Source: Emiliania huxleyi CCMP1516 (Eukaryota; Haptophyta; Isochrysidales; Noelaerhabdaceae). From it: a stretch of DNA of 64,000 bases. Position numbers and translations under genes: made by a program. Positions 38,369-47,691 of the stretch are shown one piece after another. Below the pieces are notes generated by a model. That model did not search any database. It was given only the letters and a program-made list of their open reading frames with translations, and had not been told where the DNA came from. How positions within the stretch are numbered: the stretch's first letter is position 1; every line of letters starts with the position of its first letter. Where the stretch lies: the NCBI RefSeq assembly GCF_000372725.1, contig NW_005202427.1, positions 110,818-174,817 of the forward strand. The letters are read 5' to 3'.

Positions 38369-39478
38369 TCAGCCCGCGGCGACGTTCTTCTCGGGGCTGT
38401 GTGGCGCCGCGGCGAGCACGAGCCCGGGCAGGTTCGCGTGGGAGAGCAGGTGGCAGCCGCTCGCGACGGCGCAAAAGGGCAGCGTTGCGATCGGTATGCC
38501 GAGCGACGCAGCGACCGCGCCTTTGGCGCCGCCGAAGACGGCTGCCGTCGCCACGGCGCCGCCCGTCGCGAGCGCCGCCGCCCCCGCAGACGGCACGTAG
38601 AAGACCGAGACGGCGAGGGCCGTGAGCGATGGGTTAAAGCCCCACAACCCCGTCGCTATCTCGGCGGCGGGAGCGCCGAGGAGGTACCCGGTGCCGGCGC
38701 CGACCGCAGAGCCGTATGCGGCGGCGACGGCGCATGCGGGCGAGTAGAGGGCGGTTGCGCCGAGGATCATCGCGCCCGAGACGGCGTCGCCAACCACAAA
38801 GATCTGAGCCACGCCCGCGAGGGGCGACAGCACCCACTCGACGGCAGAGAGGGCGGCAGCCGGGTCGGCGGGCGGCGCGCCGGCGAGCGGGCGTATGACG
38901 GCGAGGGAGGCGAGCGCGATCGTATTGAAGGCCCATGTCCACTGCGGCACGCCGCCACAGAGCGGCTTGAGCGCGGCGACCAGCGGCGCCGTCAGGGCAG
39001 CGCCTCCGACCGCAGCCGCGGCCGCCGCCGGAGAGCCGGCGGGTAGGCCGAGGAAGACCGCAAAGGCGCAGCCGACGAGGCACCCGTTGTAGCCGTACAA
39101 GCCCGCCGAGATGGCAGCCGCGTCGAGGCCGGCCACGCGAGCCGTCGCTGTGGCCGAGGCGGTGCCAGCGGCTGCCAGGGCGCCCAGCCACGGGTCGCCG
39201 TAGACGAGCGCCGCGAGCGTGAGCGCGCCCGACGCGGGAGAGTTGAGGAAGATGACCTGGCCGACGCCGCGAAGGCACTCATCCAGAAACGGCGGCAGGA
39301 GCGTGCCGGCCTGTGGCGCAGCGGCGGCCTTTGGCGCTCCGCGGTCCTCGGCCGAGGAGGAGGAGCTTGCAAACCGCCGAGGGAGGCTGCGGCCGGAGGA
39401 GATTCTGGAGCCCAGGCGCCGAGTAGCGGCTACGGCCGGGAGGCGACGCGGACAAAGGAGGCGCAGCCCAGCCTGCAT
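38369..39478 (-). CDS. urea transporter (UT / SLC14 family)
   Basis: A multi-pass channel-like carrier for urea. The ATG at 39478 (MQAGLRLLCPRRLP) gives 369 residues with a basic Ser/Arg-rich N-terminus that could be a targeting or cytosolic segment. The UT fold's two homologous halves are visible. The first half has FLDECLRGVGQVIFLNSPAS, then GLYGYNGCLVGCAFAVFLGL. The second half has AGVAQIFVVGDAVSGAMIL, then GLWGFNPSLTALAVSVFYV. The N/G signatures (YGYNGCLVG and WGFNPSLTA) line the pore halves. Hydrophobic helices rich in Ala/Gly fill the rest. An upstream in-frame ATG exists near 39768, but that extension shows no conserved features. No introns are needed. Urea uptake fits a marine phytoplankter's nitrogen nutrition. 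Confidence 0.82.
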   Translation of the reverse strand: MQAGLRLLCPRRLPAVAATRRLGSRISSGRSLPRRFASSSSSAEDRGAPKAAAAPQAGTLLPPFLDECLRGVGQVIFLNSPASGALTLAALVYGDPWLGALAAAGTASATATARVAGLDAAAISAGLYGYNGCLVGCAFAVFLGLPAGSPAAAAAAVGGAALTAPLVAALKPLCGGVPQWTWAFNTIALASLAVIRPLAGAPPADPAAALSAVEWVLSPLAGVAQIFVVGDAVSGAMILGATALYSPACAVAAAYGSAVGAGTGYLLGAPAAEIATGLWGFNPSLTALAVSVFYVPSAGAAALATGGAVATAAVFGGAKGAVAASLGIPIATLPFCAVASGCHLLSHANLPGLVLAAAPHSPEKNVAAG

Positions 39479-39887
39479 GTCCCAACCAACAGGCGCTTGT
39501 TGGGGTACAGCCTCTTTGGGGGTTGTTACAGAAAGAAATAAGCCCCGCAGCTGAGCTGGGAATATGACCGCCGCAAGCGGCGTGGCGTGGAGCGGTTGAG
39601 CATCCCTCCGGGGGCCCCTCTGCGCCGGGGAGGCGTTGTTGGAGGCTAGGACGCAAGCGTCCGTGCCCCTTTTCAAACTCGGGGCCCACTCCGCTACGCT
39701 CCGACCCGAATTTGGAGGGCCTAAAATTTTAAGGTGTTGCTGCGCAAAAGGGGTCGGACACAGGGCGCAGCTCATGCTAAGAGCTAGAAGGGGAGATTCA
39801 TAGAGAGAGAACAACCACCCTGCCCCGTTATTGCGTACACCAGAGAGAAGAGAGCGCGCCGCGCGACCCGCGTCGCTCCGCGAGGGC
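39479..39887. other. intergenic / 5' flank
   Basis: No regulatory element is recognised. CTCCGCTACGCTCCGACCCG near 39690 is an internal near-palindromic GC stretch. Confidence 0.35.
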
Positions 39888-40388
39888 ATGAGCCTTCCGC
39901 GATTCGATCCCGCAGCCAAAAGCTGCTCGCTCGAACCGCGGCCGACTCTACCATCGCGGCTGCAGCTGTCGAGCTCTCCAGAAAACTGGTGCCTCATATG
40001 CTGCCTCCCTGCGGATGCTGCCGGCGAGCCTGGCGGTCCGCTGTACTACAAGGATGTGCTGACTCGATTCTACCTCGAATTCTTCTACCCCCACGACTCG
40101 GAACGCGAATGTGACAGGACCATCGGGTCCTTCAGCCACCAAAGCGGGATCACCCGAGAGCAGCTGAGCCTGCCTCTGGCCTCGCCTCCCTCTCCTTCAG
40201 GCATTCGTGGCATCCTATGGGTCGTCCAGAGTATCGACCTCTGGCTTGTCAGCCGCCCCATCGAGGGCACCATGAAGTACAGCGATGCCACCTCGCTGGC
40301 CTCTCCGCAAGGCCCCCCGACCGCGTCGAACTCATCGGCGCGGGCTCCCTCGGCTACGGGACCGGCCCCAGCTTCGGCTGAGGGCTAA
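39888..40388 (+). CDS. hypothetical protein ending inside repeat family E
   Basis: I do not recognise it. The ATG at 39888 (MSLPRFDPAAKSCSLEPR) gives 166 residues. The middle part has normal composition: WCLICCLPADAAGEPGGPLY, DVLTRFYLEFFYPHDSER, GIRGILWVVQSIDLWLVSRP. The last 30 residues (SLASPQGPPTASNSSARA, then SATGPAPASAEG) are encoded by repeat family E and also occur at about 20935-21033. Either the gene has captured the repeat as its end or the whole ORF is fortuitous. Confidence 0.3.
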   Translation: MSLPRFDPAAKSCSLEPRPTLPSRLQLSSSPENWCLICCLPADAAGEPGGPLYYKDVLTRFYLEFFYPHDSERECDRTIGSFSHQSGITREQLSLPLASPPSPSGIRGILWVVQSIDLWLVSRPIEGTMKYSDATSLASPQGPPTASNSSARAPSATGPAPASAEG

Positions 40389-40440
40389 CAAGCTGCCGAG
40401 CCCAAAAGCCAAATCACTGTGAGAGTCGTGATTTCTTGTT
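40290..40440 (+). repeat. family E repeat
   Basis: About 90 percent identical by eye to 20935-21085, including GAACTCATCGGCGCGGGCTC and ACAAGCTGCCGAGCCCAAA and the closing GTGATTTCTTGTTGG. Confidence 0.85.
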
Positions 40441-40639
40441 GGTTTCCTAAAATCTCTCTCTCTCCCAGAGAGAGACTAAAAGTACGTACACCAGAAACAC
40501 AACAACCACAAAAGCTCTCTCTCTCTTGTGCCTGTCCAGTGTCCTCACTTAGAAAACTAGGACGGCGGCAGTCATGGTGCTATTACGGGCATGGATCAGT
40601 GGAAAGTGTGGAGAGGGTGGTATGCGATAGTAGAGCAGG

Positions 40640-40870
40640 CGCTTTGTGTGTGAGGCTGCCCCCCAGAAAAGAATTTCAAACAGCACACGAGGCACGGGAC
40701 TGGCGCGCACTTGCAGCACTAACACACACAGGTAACAACAAACAAATGATTTGTGAGTGTTGATGTTTGTGAGTTGTTTGGTATTGCGAATAATCTCTCT
40801 CAGGTACACCACACGGGAGCCGCCTAAGCGCCCAGAAAAGAATTGTACCTTGCGCAGGAAAGTTACTCCA
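40640..40870 (-). repeat. two family G 3'-end fragments
   Basis: The complement of 40660-40720 reads GTTAGTGCTGCAAGTGCGCG, CCAGTCCCGTGCC, AAATTCTTTTCTGG. A second scrap at 40800-40870 (GGTACACCACACGGGAGCCG, CCTAAGCG) is the complement of the TTAGGCGGCTCC start of the post-stop sequence. Confidence 0.65.
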
Positions 40871-41208
40871 AAATTAGTTCTGTGCATGGATTGTGCTCTT
40901 TTTAAGGCTTTATGTGAACAGCGCTGACTTCTGACTGTCATTGCTGTCTCTCCCTTCTCGACTATCTGTGCTTGTGCGTCTTGGGTCCGGGGTTGTGTTT
41001 TTCTGTGAACAGCGTCTTGGGTCCGGGGTTGTGTTTTTCAGGAAAAAAGCAGGTCGGATGTCGTAGACACGCCCGACATGGCCGAACGGCGCGCGGCGGC
41101 GATGCTGGCGGCCTCGCTGCTGACGTTGCCAGCCGCGCCGCTGGCACGTCGATCGCCACTGTCACCACGTCTCTCGCCGCGGTGGAGCTCTGCGACGAGG
41201 ACGTGGCA

Positions 41209-41721
41209 ATGCGCTGCTCTGCTCAAAGCGATGCTGGCTCTGCTGCCGACCCTGAGTGGGAGGCAGTGCTGGCGCAGCAGATAGCAGAGGAAGCAGAGGA
41301 AGCGGAGCTCTACTGCCGCTTCGAGCGCCGTGGCGACGACTACAACATGTACAGCGAGGAGGAGGAGGAGGAGGATGGCCATGCTGCTGTGCAGGGCGTG
41401 GCTGGGAAGGTGAACGAGCCGCTCGAGGAGCGGGACGAGTCGGCTCGTGTCACCGGTGGAGGATTCAGTATGCCGCAGGCGGCTCCCCGTGACCAACCAA
41501 AGCCACCCCTCTTCTCAGATCAGTGCTTGCACCGATACCTGAATCCTCTGCCGCTCCCAGCCGTGCTCGCCGAGCCTCCGCCGCCTCCACCTCCGCCTTC
41601 AATATCAATGTCCCACCCCCCTCCGCGCGGGCCTTCTAGGCCCGCGGGTAGTCTCCCCCCATCCCCAGGGCCTCCAGGGCTCGCACCTCAACCTCTCATA
41701 GACCAGCGCAAAGCGCCATAG
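41209..41721 (+). CDS. hypothetical acidic, proline-rich protein
   Basis: I do not recognise it. From the ATG at 41209 it reads a helical acidic segment (EWEAVLAQQIAEEAEEAELY), FERRGDDYNMYSEEEEEE, a mid-region (MPQAAPRDQPKPPLFSDQCL) and a polyproline stretch. The C-terminus PGPPGLAPQPLIDQRKAP is encoded by repeat family F (also at 48660-48750). Composition is protein-like up to about residue 110. An upstream duplicated phrase (CTTGGGTCCGGGGTTGTGTT at 40979 and 41013) precedes it. Confidence 0.35.
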   Translation: MRCSAQSDAGSAADPEWEAVLAQQIAEEAEEAELYCRFERRGDDYNMYSEEEEEEDGHAAVQGVAGKVNEPLEERDESARVTGGGFSMPQAAPRDQPKPPLFSDQCLHRYLNPLPLPAVLAEPPPPPPPPSISMSHPPPRGPSRPAGSLPPSPGPPGLAPQPLIDQRKAP

Positions 41722-41765
41722 GACGTATTTCCTTCTCAATAACAAGGTCTGTGAACAGCGAACCA
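41655..41765 (+). repeat. family F repeat
   Basis: CCAGGGCCTCCAGGGCTCGC, ACCTCAACCTCTCATAGACC, then TTCTCAATAACAAGGTCTGT. A second copy lies at 48660-48755, and the last 35 bases recur at 42066-42101. Confidence 0.8.
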
Positions 41766-42132
41766 AAAAGACAAAAATATAGTATCAAAGCTAGTCAGAG
41801 CACCGTCCAAAGGCGGGTGCTGTCGACAAAGGGACAATCTCGTCTGTCTGTAGCCGAACTTGTGATGGGACACCCTCGGAACCCAACTGCGTACTACTTG
41901 GCTAGCACGCTATTGGCATACCAGGTCTGAACACAAAGGATTAGCTGTATCTACCCAGCGCTCCGCTTACACTAACCTGTGAAGCGTGAACAGCGCCAGG
42001 AATTTCAACAGCATTCCTTGAACGATCACAGTGGCGTCCTCCGACGCCGCAGCGAGCCTGAGCTCGTATTCCTTCTCAATAACAAGGTCTGTGAACAGCG
42101 CGCCCTGTTTGAGAGAGCTGTACGCCCAGCCC
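41766..42132. other. intergenic region between two copies of a 35-bp word
   Basis: TTCTCAATAACAAGGTCTGTGAACAGCG ends family F at 41735-41762 and recurs at 42074-42101, so the 340 bases between look duplicated or inserted. No gene is recognised. Confidence 0.45.
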
Positions 42133-43553
42133 ATGTTCATTCTCTCCTCCCTCCTTTGTGCGCTCGTCGCCTCCCCGCCCGAGGCTTGCAAGGCGCTCCG
42201 AGGCTTCTACGATGCCATCGGCGCGAAAGACAAATCGCCGTCCTTCAAGGACACGAGCTCGACCTGCTGCGCCTTTCTCGACGTGTGCGCTCTCACCCTC
42301 GCCGCAGGCCGCTCCCCTGCCCTCACGGCCAGGCCCTTCGCGCGCAGGTGAGATGCACGCAGCCGGATGGCTCACCCAGCCCGCCCCTCGGCCAAAAAGA
42401 AGGGTGGAAAGCGGGCGCCACCCTGACCAAGATCAAATTCCGGGGCGGCACCGAGCTTGGCGGTAGCGGCACGCTGCCCGGCGCCCTGCTGCTACCGCTC
42501 GCCGGCACGCTCGAGTACCTCGACTTGGGCAAGGATGGGGACCGCTCCTTCTCGGGCACGCTGCCTGCGGAGCTTGCCCAGCTCACCGCGCTCCAAAAGC
42601 TGAGTCTCACCACCGGCAAGTTCAGCGGCACCATTCCGCACCAGCTCGGCCGGCTTCCCGCGCTGGAGAAGTTGACGCTCCTCTCCAAGCGCCTCTCGGG
42701 GACGGTCCCGGGCGAGCTTTGCCACAGGTCGGACGGCTCGCTCAGGAAACTGGTTCTCGACGACAACGTGAAGCTCTCGGGCGCGCGCGGCGCCGGCGGG
42801 AGGTCCGGGCTCGGCGGGCGGCCCAGGTGACGAGTGGGCCGGGCCGTGTCCCGCGTAGGAACGCTGCCGCCCGAGTGCTTCCTCTTGCCCACACTCGAGG
42901 CGCCGCCGCTCCTCACCGCCGCCCTTGGCGCCGCTGCACTCGGCTCTGCCGCCCTCGGCCGCAAACCATATCCCGCGCTCGGATCTCCGCCGCCGCTCCT
43001 CCTTGCTCCACATGCTCTCCACAACGCCACGCCGCAGCCCAGACGCTAGGCCAGCGCGTCTCCCCCCTCCCGCCGCGCAGGAAATCTCCGCCAAGAAGAC
43101 GCGCATCTCCGGCACGCTGCCATCTCGGGCACGCTGCCAGGGGGGCGTCATCTCGTGCAGCGTCATGTCGCCTCCACTGCCGCCTCCACCGCCGCCTTCA
43201 CCGCCGCCGCCGCCTTCACCGCCGCCGCCGCCTTCACCGCCATCGTTGGCCTCTGACACGGCTGTCGTCGTCCTCCTCATCTGTGCGATCGCCATCCCGG
43301 CCGCGGCCTGGCTGTTGTACACCCTGTGCAAGCGCGTCGCCATCACCTCGACGGTGCGCCTTGGGCCGCACCACACCCTCCCCCGGCCGCTACTCCCCCC
43401 CCCCCCCACACACACACACCTTTTCACACACACTGGCCCCCACATCGCGCGCGCCGCCGCCTCGGCCCCTTTCCCTCCCCTCAGGTGGTGGTTCCAAAGA
43501 TGACCGAGCTCGACTCCGCGGCGGTGGCCTTAGCCCGCAGAGACCTCGGGTAG
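42133..43553 (+). CDS. leucine-rich-repeat single-pass membrane protein (five exons)
   Basis: Exons 42133-42282, 42348-42780, 42859-42899, 43081-43353, 43485-43553 keep frame and give 321 residues. A signal peptide (MFILSSLLCALVASPP) leads into an LRRNT-like start (ACKALRGFYDAIGA..CCAFLDV, VRCTQPDG). LRR units follow: LEYLDLGKDGDRSFSGTLP, LTALQKLSLTTGKFSGTIP, LPALEKLTLLSKRLSGTVP, SLRKLVLDDNVKLSGTLP, LPTLEEISAKKTRISGTLP. Then comes a proline-rich hinge, a transmembrane helix (AVVVLLICAIAIPAAAWLLY) and a short tail. Introns at 42781 and 42900 begin with GC, that at 43354 with GT; 42283-42347 can be read either way. The SGTLP repeats resemble plant-type receptor LRRs, but there is no kinase, so it may be a co-receptor or adhesion protein. 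Confidence 0.78.
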
Positions 43554-44097
43554 GGTGCCCGCCCGGCTGCGGCTCGCACTGAGTGCGACTGCTTGTGAGC
43601 AGGTGGAGCACATCCCGGAAGGGGAGGCAAGGCCGACGCACTACAACTGAGAGGGTCGTGCTAGTTTTCGGCGTGAGGGCGCGGTGCCCATTCCGCATTC
43701 AACCATGCATTGCTTCGACCATGCATGCAGGCTGCCCACCACCGACACCGCGGCCGTGCTATTTAATAATTTCCCCTATTTCGCACACATCGCGGGCGCA
43801 TCGGCACGGGGCAAAACCCAAACAAAACGGAGAGGCTTTTTTGCACGCCCCGCAGCACATCTCACGAGAAATGGACAGGACGCGGCACTCTGCCGCCGGC
43901 GATGCGCGAACGGGACAACGGTGGGGCGGTATGTGTCTCTGGGCGATAAAAGTGTGATCACAGGCCGGTCGTCCCCAAGTGTGAAGTGAGAGCAGAGTCC
44001 ACAGTCGTGAGACTGTGACTCAAGTCCGAGGGCGAGCTCTGGCCTACGCACGCTCTGGCTCTCTCCTCTCTCCACTGTCCACATGTTCTCCAGCTCG
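43554..44097. other. intergenic region (convergent 3' ends)
   Basis: The LRR gene and the minus-strand ankyrin gene converge here. Nothing else is recognised. Confidence 0.4.
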
Positions 44098-45387
44098 TTA
44101 CTCGTCGTCCCGCAGGAGGAGGTGCGGCATGACGTGGGCGCGCCATACCTCCAGCGGCAAGCGGCGCGAGTGGCGGGCCGCGGCGCCGAGCCAGAGCAGC
44201 TCCACGGCGCGCGCGCGCACTGCCGCCGGAAACAGATGGTGCGAGTGCGGGGTCCAGGGCGCGTCCGCTTGCAGCACTAGCGCGGCGGCGGCGGCGCCGG
44301 CTTCAGCGCCTTCGCCCTCGGCGGCCCGCGTTTGGAGGATGGCCCTGGCGCGTTCGAGCGGCGTGACCGCACCAGATGCTGCGCCCGAACCGGAGGCTGC
44401 GGGCGCGCGCACAGAAGCGCCGGCGCGGAGGAGGGACGAGGCTCGCGCGGCAGTCAGCTGCTCGAGGTGGTGGAGAGGTGTCCAGCCGCGGCTCCGCACG
44501 AGCCACGCGTGCAGCTCCACCCAGCCACGCGTCTCCGCGACCGCCTCCGCCTCCAGCCGCGGCTCCTCCGCGACCGCCAGCCTCCTTCCGCCCACGCGCG
44601 ACGCGCCGAACGAGGAGAGGGCCGCAGCGCAGGCCAAATGGCCCCGCAGCACCGCGACGAGCATCGGAGTCCAGCCCTTGTCGTCTGCGGCGTCGATCTC
44701 TGCGCCGCCCTCGCAGAGGAGTGAGCAGCACCCCGCGGCTCCCTGCTGCGCGGCGACGTGCAGCGCCGTCAGGCCCGTCGCTGACCGGCAGGTCAGGTCG
44801 GCACGCGCATGCAGCAGGGCGGCACAGCACTCGTCGTGGCCGCGAAAGGCGGCGAGCCGCAGCGGCGAGGCCAGTTCGACGTCGGCGCCTCCCTCGCAGA
44901 GGACACGCACGCAGTCCGCGCGCCCCTCTTGCACCGCGGCCTTGAGCGCCGTGAACCCCGAGGCCGACTCGAGGTCGACGGCGGCGCGCGCGACGACGAG
45001 GAGGCGGACGCACGGCTCGTGGCCCTGGTGCGAGGCCAGGTGGAGCGCCGTGCTGCCGTCCGGTAGGCGTTCGTCCAGACCAGCGCCAGCCCCGCACAGT
45101 GCAGTCGCGCAGGCTGCGTGGCCGCCGATGCAGGCTGCGTGCAGCGCGGTGCTTCCATTGGACGTGGCGTGGTTGATCGAGGCGCCAGCAGCGAGAAGAG
45201 CTTGCACGCAGTCAGCGTGGCCCTCTCCGGCGGCCAGCAGCAGCGGCGTGCGGCCGCAGTTGTCTGTGATGTCAACAGGCGCGGCAGAGTCAACTAGTAG
45301 CGCGGTAAGCGCGTCGGCGTCGCCCGTTTCTGCAAGGTTGTGGATTCGCGGGCGCCCATCGCGCCCACGCGTGCCAGTTCTAGGCAT
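44098..45387 (-). CDS. ankyrin-repeat protein
   Basis: The ATG at 45387 (MPRTGTRGRDGRPRIHNLAE) gives 429 residues. At least seven ankyrin repeats run from about residue 10 to 245: CGRTPLLLAAGEGHADCVQA, GSTALHAACIGGHAACATAL, GSTALHLASHQGHEPCVRLL, GFTALKAAVQEGRADCVRVL, SPLRLAAFRGHDECCAALL, GLTALHVAAQQGAAGCCSLL, GWTPMLVAVLRGHLACAAAL. One more diverged unit (GWTPLHHLEQLTAARASSLL) follows. The C-terminus has HLFPAAVRARAVELLWLG and LPLEVWRAHVMPHLL, a tail I recall seeing on many protist ankyrin proteins; it looks like an F-box- or SOCS-like adaptor segment. It probably mediates protein-protein contacts; partner unknown. No introns are needed. Confidence 0.85.
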   Translation of the reverse strand: MPRTGTRGRDGRPRIHNLAETGDADALTALLVDSAAPVDITDNCGRTPLLLAAGEGHADCVQALLAAGASINHATSNGSTALHAACIGGHAACATALCGAGAGLDERLPDGSTALHLASHQGHEPCVRLLVVARAAVDLESASGFTALKAAVQEGRADCVRVLCEGGADVELASPLRLAAFRGHDECCAALLHARADLTCRSATGLTALHVAAQQGAAGCCSLLCEGGAEIDAADDKGWTPMLVAVLRGHLACAAALSSFGASRVGGRRLAVAEEPRLEAEAVAETRGWVELHAWLVRSRGWTPLHHLEQLTAARASSLLRAGASVRAPAASGSGAASGAVTPLERARAILQTRAAEGEGAEAGAAAAALVLQADAPWTPHSHHLFPAAVRARAVELLWLGAAARHSRRLPLEVWRAHVMPHLLLRDDE

Positions 45388-45481
45388 GAAAGGGAGCCGG
45401 CTGGCGCAGATAGTAAGGTGCCGGAGTCGCCGTTGTAGCCCGCAGAATATTTGGCTGTCACCAGCGCCTGTCGCAACAAAT

Positions 45482-45824
45482 GGATTCCGGCTCCTACCAG
45501 ATAGGGGGTCAGTCCCACGGTTAGACCCTATGCAATAGGTAGGTAGGTCCGGTTTTGACCGCCCCAGAGGGCCCCGCAATAGGTAGGTAGGTGGTGGTGT
45601 GTGTGTGGGGGGGGGGGGACGGCGCGTTTAGCCGCGAACAGGGCCGTCCAACGCACAGAGGGCTCAACGGGTATTTTTCGCTTCGCTGCGCGGCCCCGCA
45701 AAATAGGTAGGTAGGTGGGGCACGGAGCCCTGGCGGTTGGCGCCCGGAATAGGTAGGTAGGTAGGGCGTTTTGGTGCGAGTCATGGGGATCAGACCCCCT
45801 ATCTGGGTAGGAGCCGGAACCCCG
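45482..45824. mobile_element. 0.34-kb inverted-repeat element (MITE-like) with internal AGGT arrays
   Basis: GGATTCCGGCTCCTACC, then AGATAGGGGGTC (45482-45511), pairs with its complement GACCCCCTATCT, then GGGTAGGAGCCGGAACC (45792-45822). Between the arms lie four (AGGT)n tracts preceded by ATAGGT (about 45533, 45580, 45703, 45750). No target duplication could be recognised. The element sits just upstream of the ankyrin gene. Confidence 0.6.
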
Positions 45825-45859
45825 GGGCTAGTGTGCGAAAAGAAACACTCGCGACTTTT

Positions 45860-46196
45860 TTTACCTGCTTCGAGGTCCCTTGGCATGTCTGTTTTCTTTC
45901 TTTCTTTCTTTCGAGGTCTCGAGATACACAAAGCGGCCAAGCCGAGGCACACACACTAGGTGCGGGGTGTGCCCGCCCGAACGAATATGTTGTTTCCCCC
46001 TATTTAACCCCTCCACGCTATCCACGCTCACACAGCACGACGAAGACGACGTGCACACTGGCATCGCGGATGGAGTGAGACGCATTGTGGGCCAGTGCTT
46101 CGTTCCTCTTCTGTCCTGCGTCCACCCATAGCCATACCGCGTTGGTGTCCAGTCCGAGCCAGACTGTTCTTCGCCTTTCTATCAATCAATCAAGTG
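45860..46196. repeat. truncated family B copy followed by a truncated family A copy
   Basis: 45868-45918 (CCCTTGGCATGTCTG, then TTTTCTTTCTTTCTTTCTTT) is the 3' end of family B. 46090-46196 (GCGTCCACCCAT, GTGTCCAGTCCGAGCC, CTGTTCTTCGCCTTTC, then ATCAATCAATCAA) is the 3' end of family A. Both are 5'-truncated. Confidence 0.75.
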
Positions 46197-46479
46197 CTTG
46201 AAAGCATAACGCCATTGTCCTGTCTGTCTGTCTGTGGGAATATCAGACAGAAGAGAGAGCGCTGCTTAGCACAAACAAACAAACAAACAAACTCTCTCTC
46301 TCTCTCTCTGATTTAGAAGCGGGGGCACTTTTGGAGCAAGCAAGTGCCGAGTTTTTAAGCACCCCGCCCTGCCTACCTATCACAGGTTCACAGGGACCGC
46401 AAACGAAGCGACTCCCAGTGAACCTAGCCGTGAACGCGCTCGAATTCAGAACTTGGCGAGCCCGGCCCCACCCACAATC
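46197..46479. other. 5' flank with (CAAA)n and (CT)n tracts
   Basis: ACAAACAAACAAACAAACAA at 46270-46291, then CTCTCTCTCTCTCTCTC. No gene is seen. Confidence 0.5.
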
Positions 46480-47688
46480 ATGATGCTGCGGCGTTTGTCC
46501 GCACTGCTCCACCTCGCGATGCGATTCATGAAGGGGGAATGTGAAGCGACCCTGGAGATGGCGGGATGCCTGCTCACAGCGGACGGAGGCTCGGTCAACA
46601 GCTCCTGCGCGATCCAAGCGCCAGCCATGCGCGCCGACGATTTTGTGACTGCAAGCGGAGCCAGCCTTGAGAGGATGGACTATGCCAATTCACTCAAGCG
46701 CACCGAAATGGAGGAACGCTTCGCAGCCGTCGAGCACCGGCTCTCCGCCCTCGAAGCACAGCTCGCGTCGGGCGCGGTGATTGCAACTCCTCAGGGAGTC
46801 GGGCACGGTTTTGCTGGCGGGCATGGCGGCAGCCGCGGTGTTGGTGGAAGCACGTACAGTGGCGCGCGCAAGACTGCTGATACGCGTGGGCTGGTCTACG
46901 CATTCATCGCGTTCGACCAGACCGGATTCGGCCGTGTGCAGGCCATTCTGGCGCAACGTGCGGCACGGTACGGCTGGCGGACGTTCGGCGGGGGGCCGTG
47001 CCATCCCGAGACGCGAGGTCGGACGGACGCCGACGGCTCGTGCCATTCTGTCGCGAACGGTGATGTCGTCGCCCTGTTCGCATCGACTCACGATGGCGCC
47101 ACGCCTTCGATTCAGTACTGCGAACGAGTGCCGCGTCCTTGCCGCTACATCACCTTGCTGCGGCACCCAATTAGCCGGCTGCTGTCGAGCTACAGCTACT
47201 TTTGCGAGGGATGCGCTGAGGGGGGGCGACAATGTCGAGGATGGCAGGACCCAGAGCGGCTGAGATGCCCAAACATGACTCGGACCGCGTACGCTGCTTA
47301 CTTTGGCGACGTGTATACGCAAACATTTGCGCCGAAAGGTCTCCGAATGCTCGGTCCCGAGTACAGCGGCTTGCGCTCTCCGGTCGACCTCGCCGACTAT
47401 TTCCTCCGATCCGTCTTTGTGATGCTGTACGAGGTGGATTTCAAGGCCGAGCGTCCGTTGGCGCGGTTTGCCGCGTGGACGGGTGATCGCTGGCTGGCGA
47501 CGCAAGTCAGCGACGAGGCGTACCGGGAAGACGGAGGGGGTGCGACCCTGCCGGAGGGCGAGAGCGCAGCGATCAGGAAGATGCTGCGAAACGACCTCGA
47601 GCTGTGGACCCGTGTCTCGTCCCGCGCCACGCTGCCGCCCGCGGGGACCGCGGAGGGAGTGGCGCGATCTCGCGAAGCCATTTCTTAG
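46480..47688 (+). CDS. sulfotransferase-like protein with a degenerate PAPS loop
   Basis: The ATG at 46480 (MMLRRLSALLHLAMRF) gives 402 residues; the in-frame TTG at 46453 is ignored. Residues 65-110 form a short coiled coil (MEERFAAVEHRLSALEAQL), then a Gly-rich linker. The catalytic-type fold starts at LVYAFIAFDQTGFGRVQAIL, where Golgi carbohydrate sulfotransferases carry a K.G.(S/T) phosphate loop. The 3'-phosphate-binding region CRYITLLRHPISRLLSSYSY is well kept, with a Cys-rich insertion (FCEGCAEGGRQCRG). RSVFVMLYEVDFKAERPLAR follows. The missing Lys and Ser/Thr in the first loop cast doubt on activity. It may be a pseudoenzyme or use a variant loop. No intron is needed. A hydrophobic anchor is weak. 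Confidence 0.6.
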   Translation: MMLRRLSALLHLAMRFMKGECEATLEMAGCLLTADGGSVNSSCAIQAPAMRADDFVTASGASLERMDYANSLKRTEMEERFAAVEHRLSALEAQLASGAVIATPQGVGHGFAGGHGGSRGVGGSTYSGARKTADTRGLVYAFIAFDQTGFGRVQAILAQRAARYGWRTFGGGPCHPETRGRTDADGSCHSVANGDVVALFASTHDGATPSIQYCERVPRPCRYITLLRHPISRLLSSYSYFCEGCAEGGRQCRGWQDPERLRCPNMTRTAYAAYFGDVYTQTFAPKGLRMLGPEYSGLRSPVDLADYFLRSVFVMLYEVDFKAERPLARFAAWTGDRWLATQVSDEAYREDGGGATLPEGESAAIRKMLRNDLELWTRVSSRATLPPAGTAEGVARSREAIS

Positions 47689-47691
47689 GTA

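Noticed and set aside
39895..39960. tRNA-like B-box words (GATTCGATCCC and, on the other strand, GGTTCGAGC)
   Set aside because: No cloverleaf stems could be paired and no A box at proper spacing was found; I see no tRNA gene in the window.
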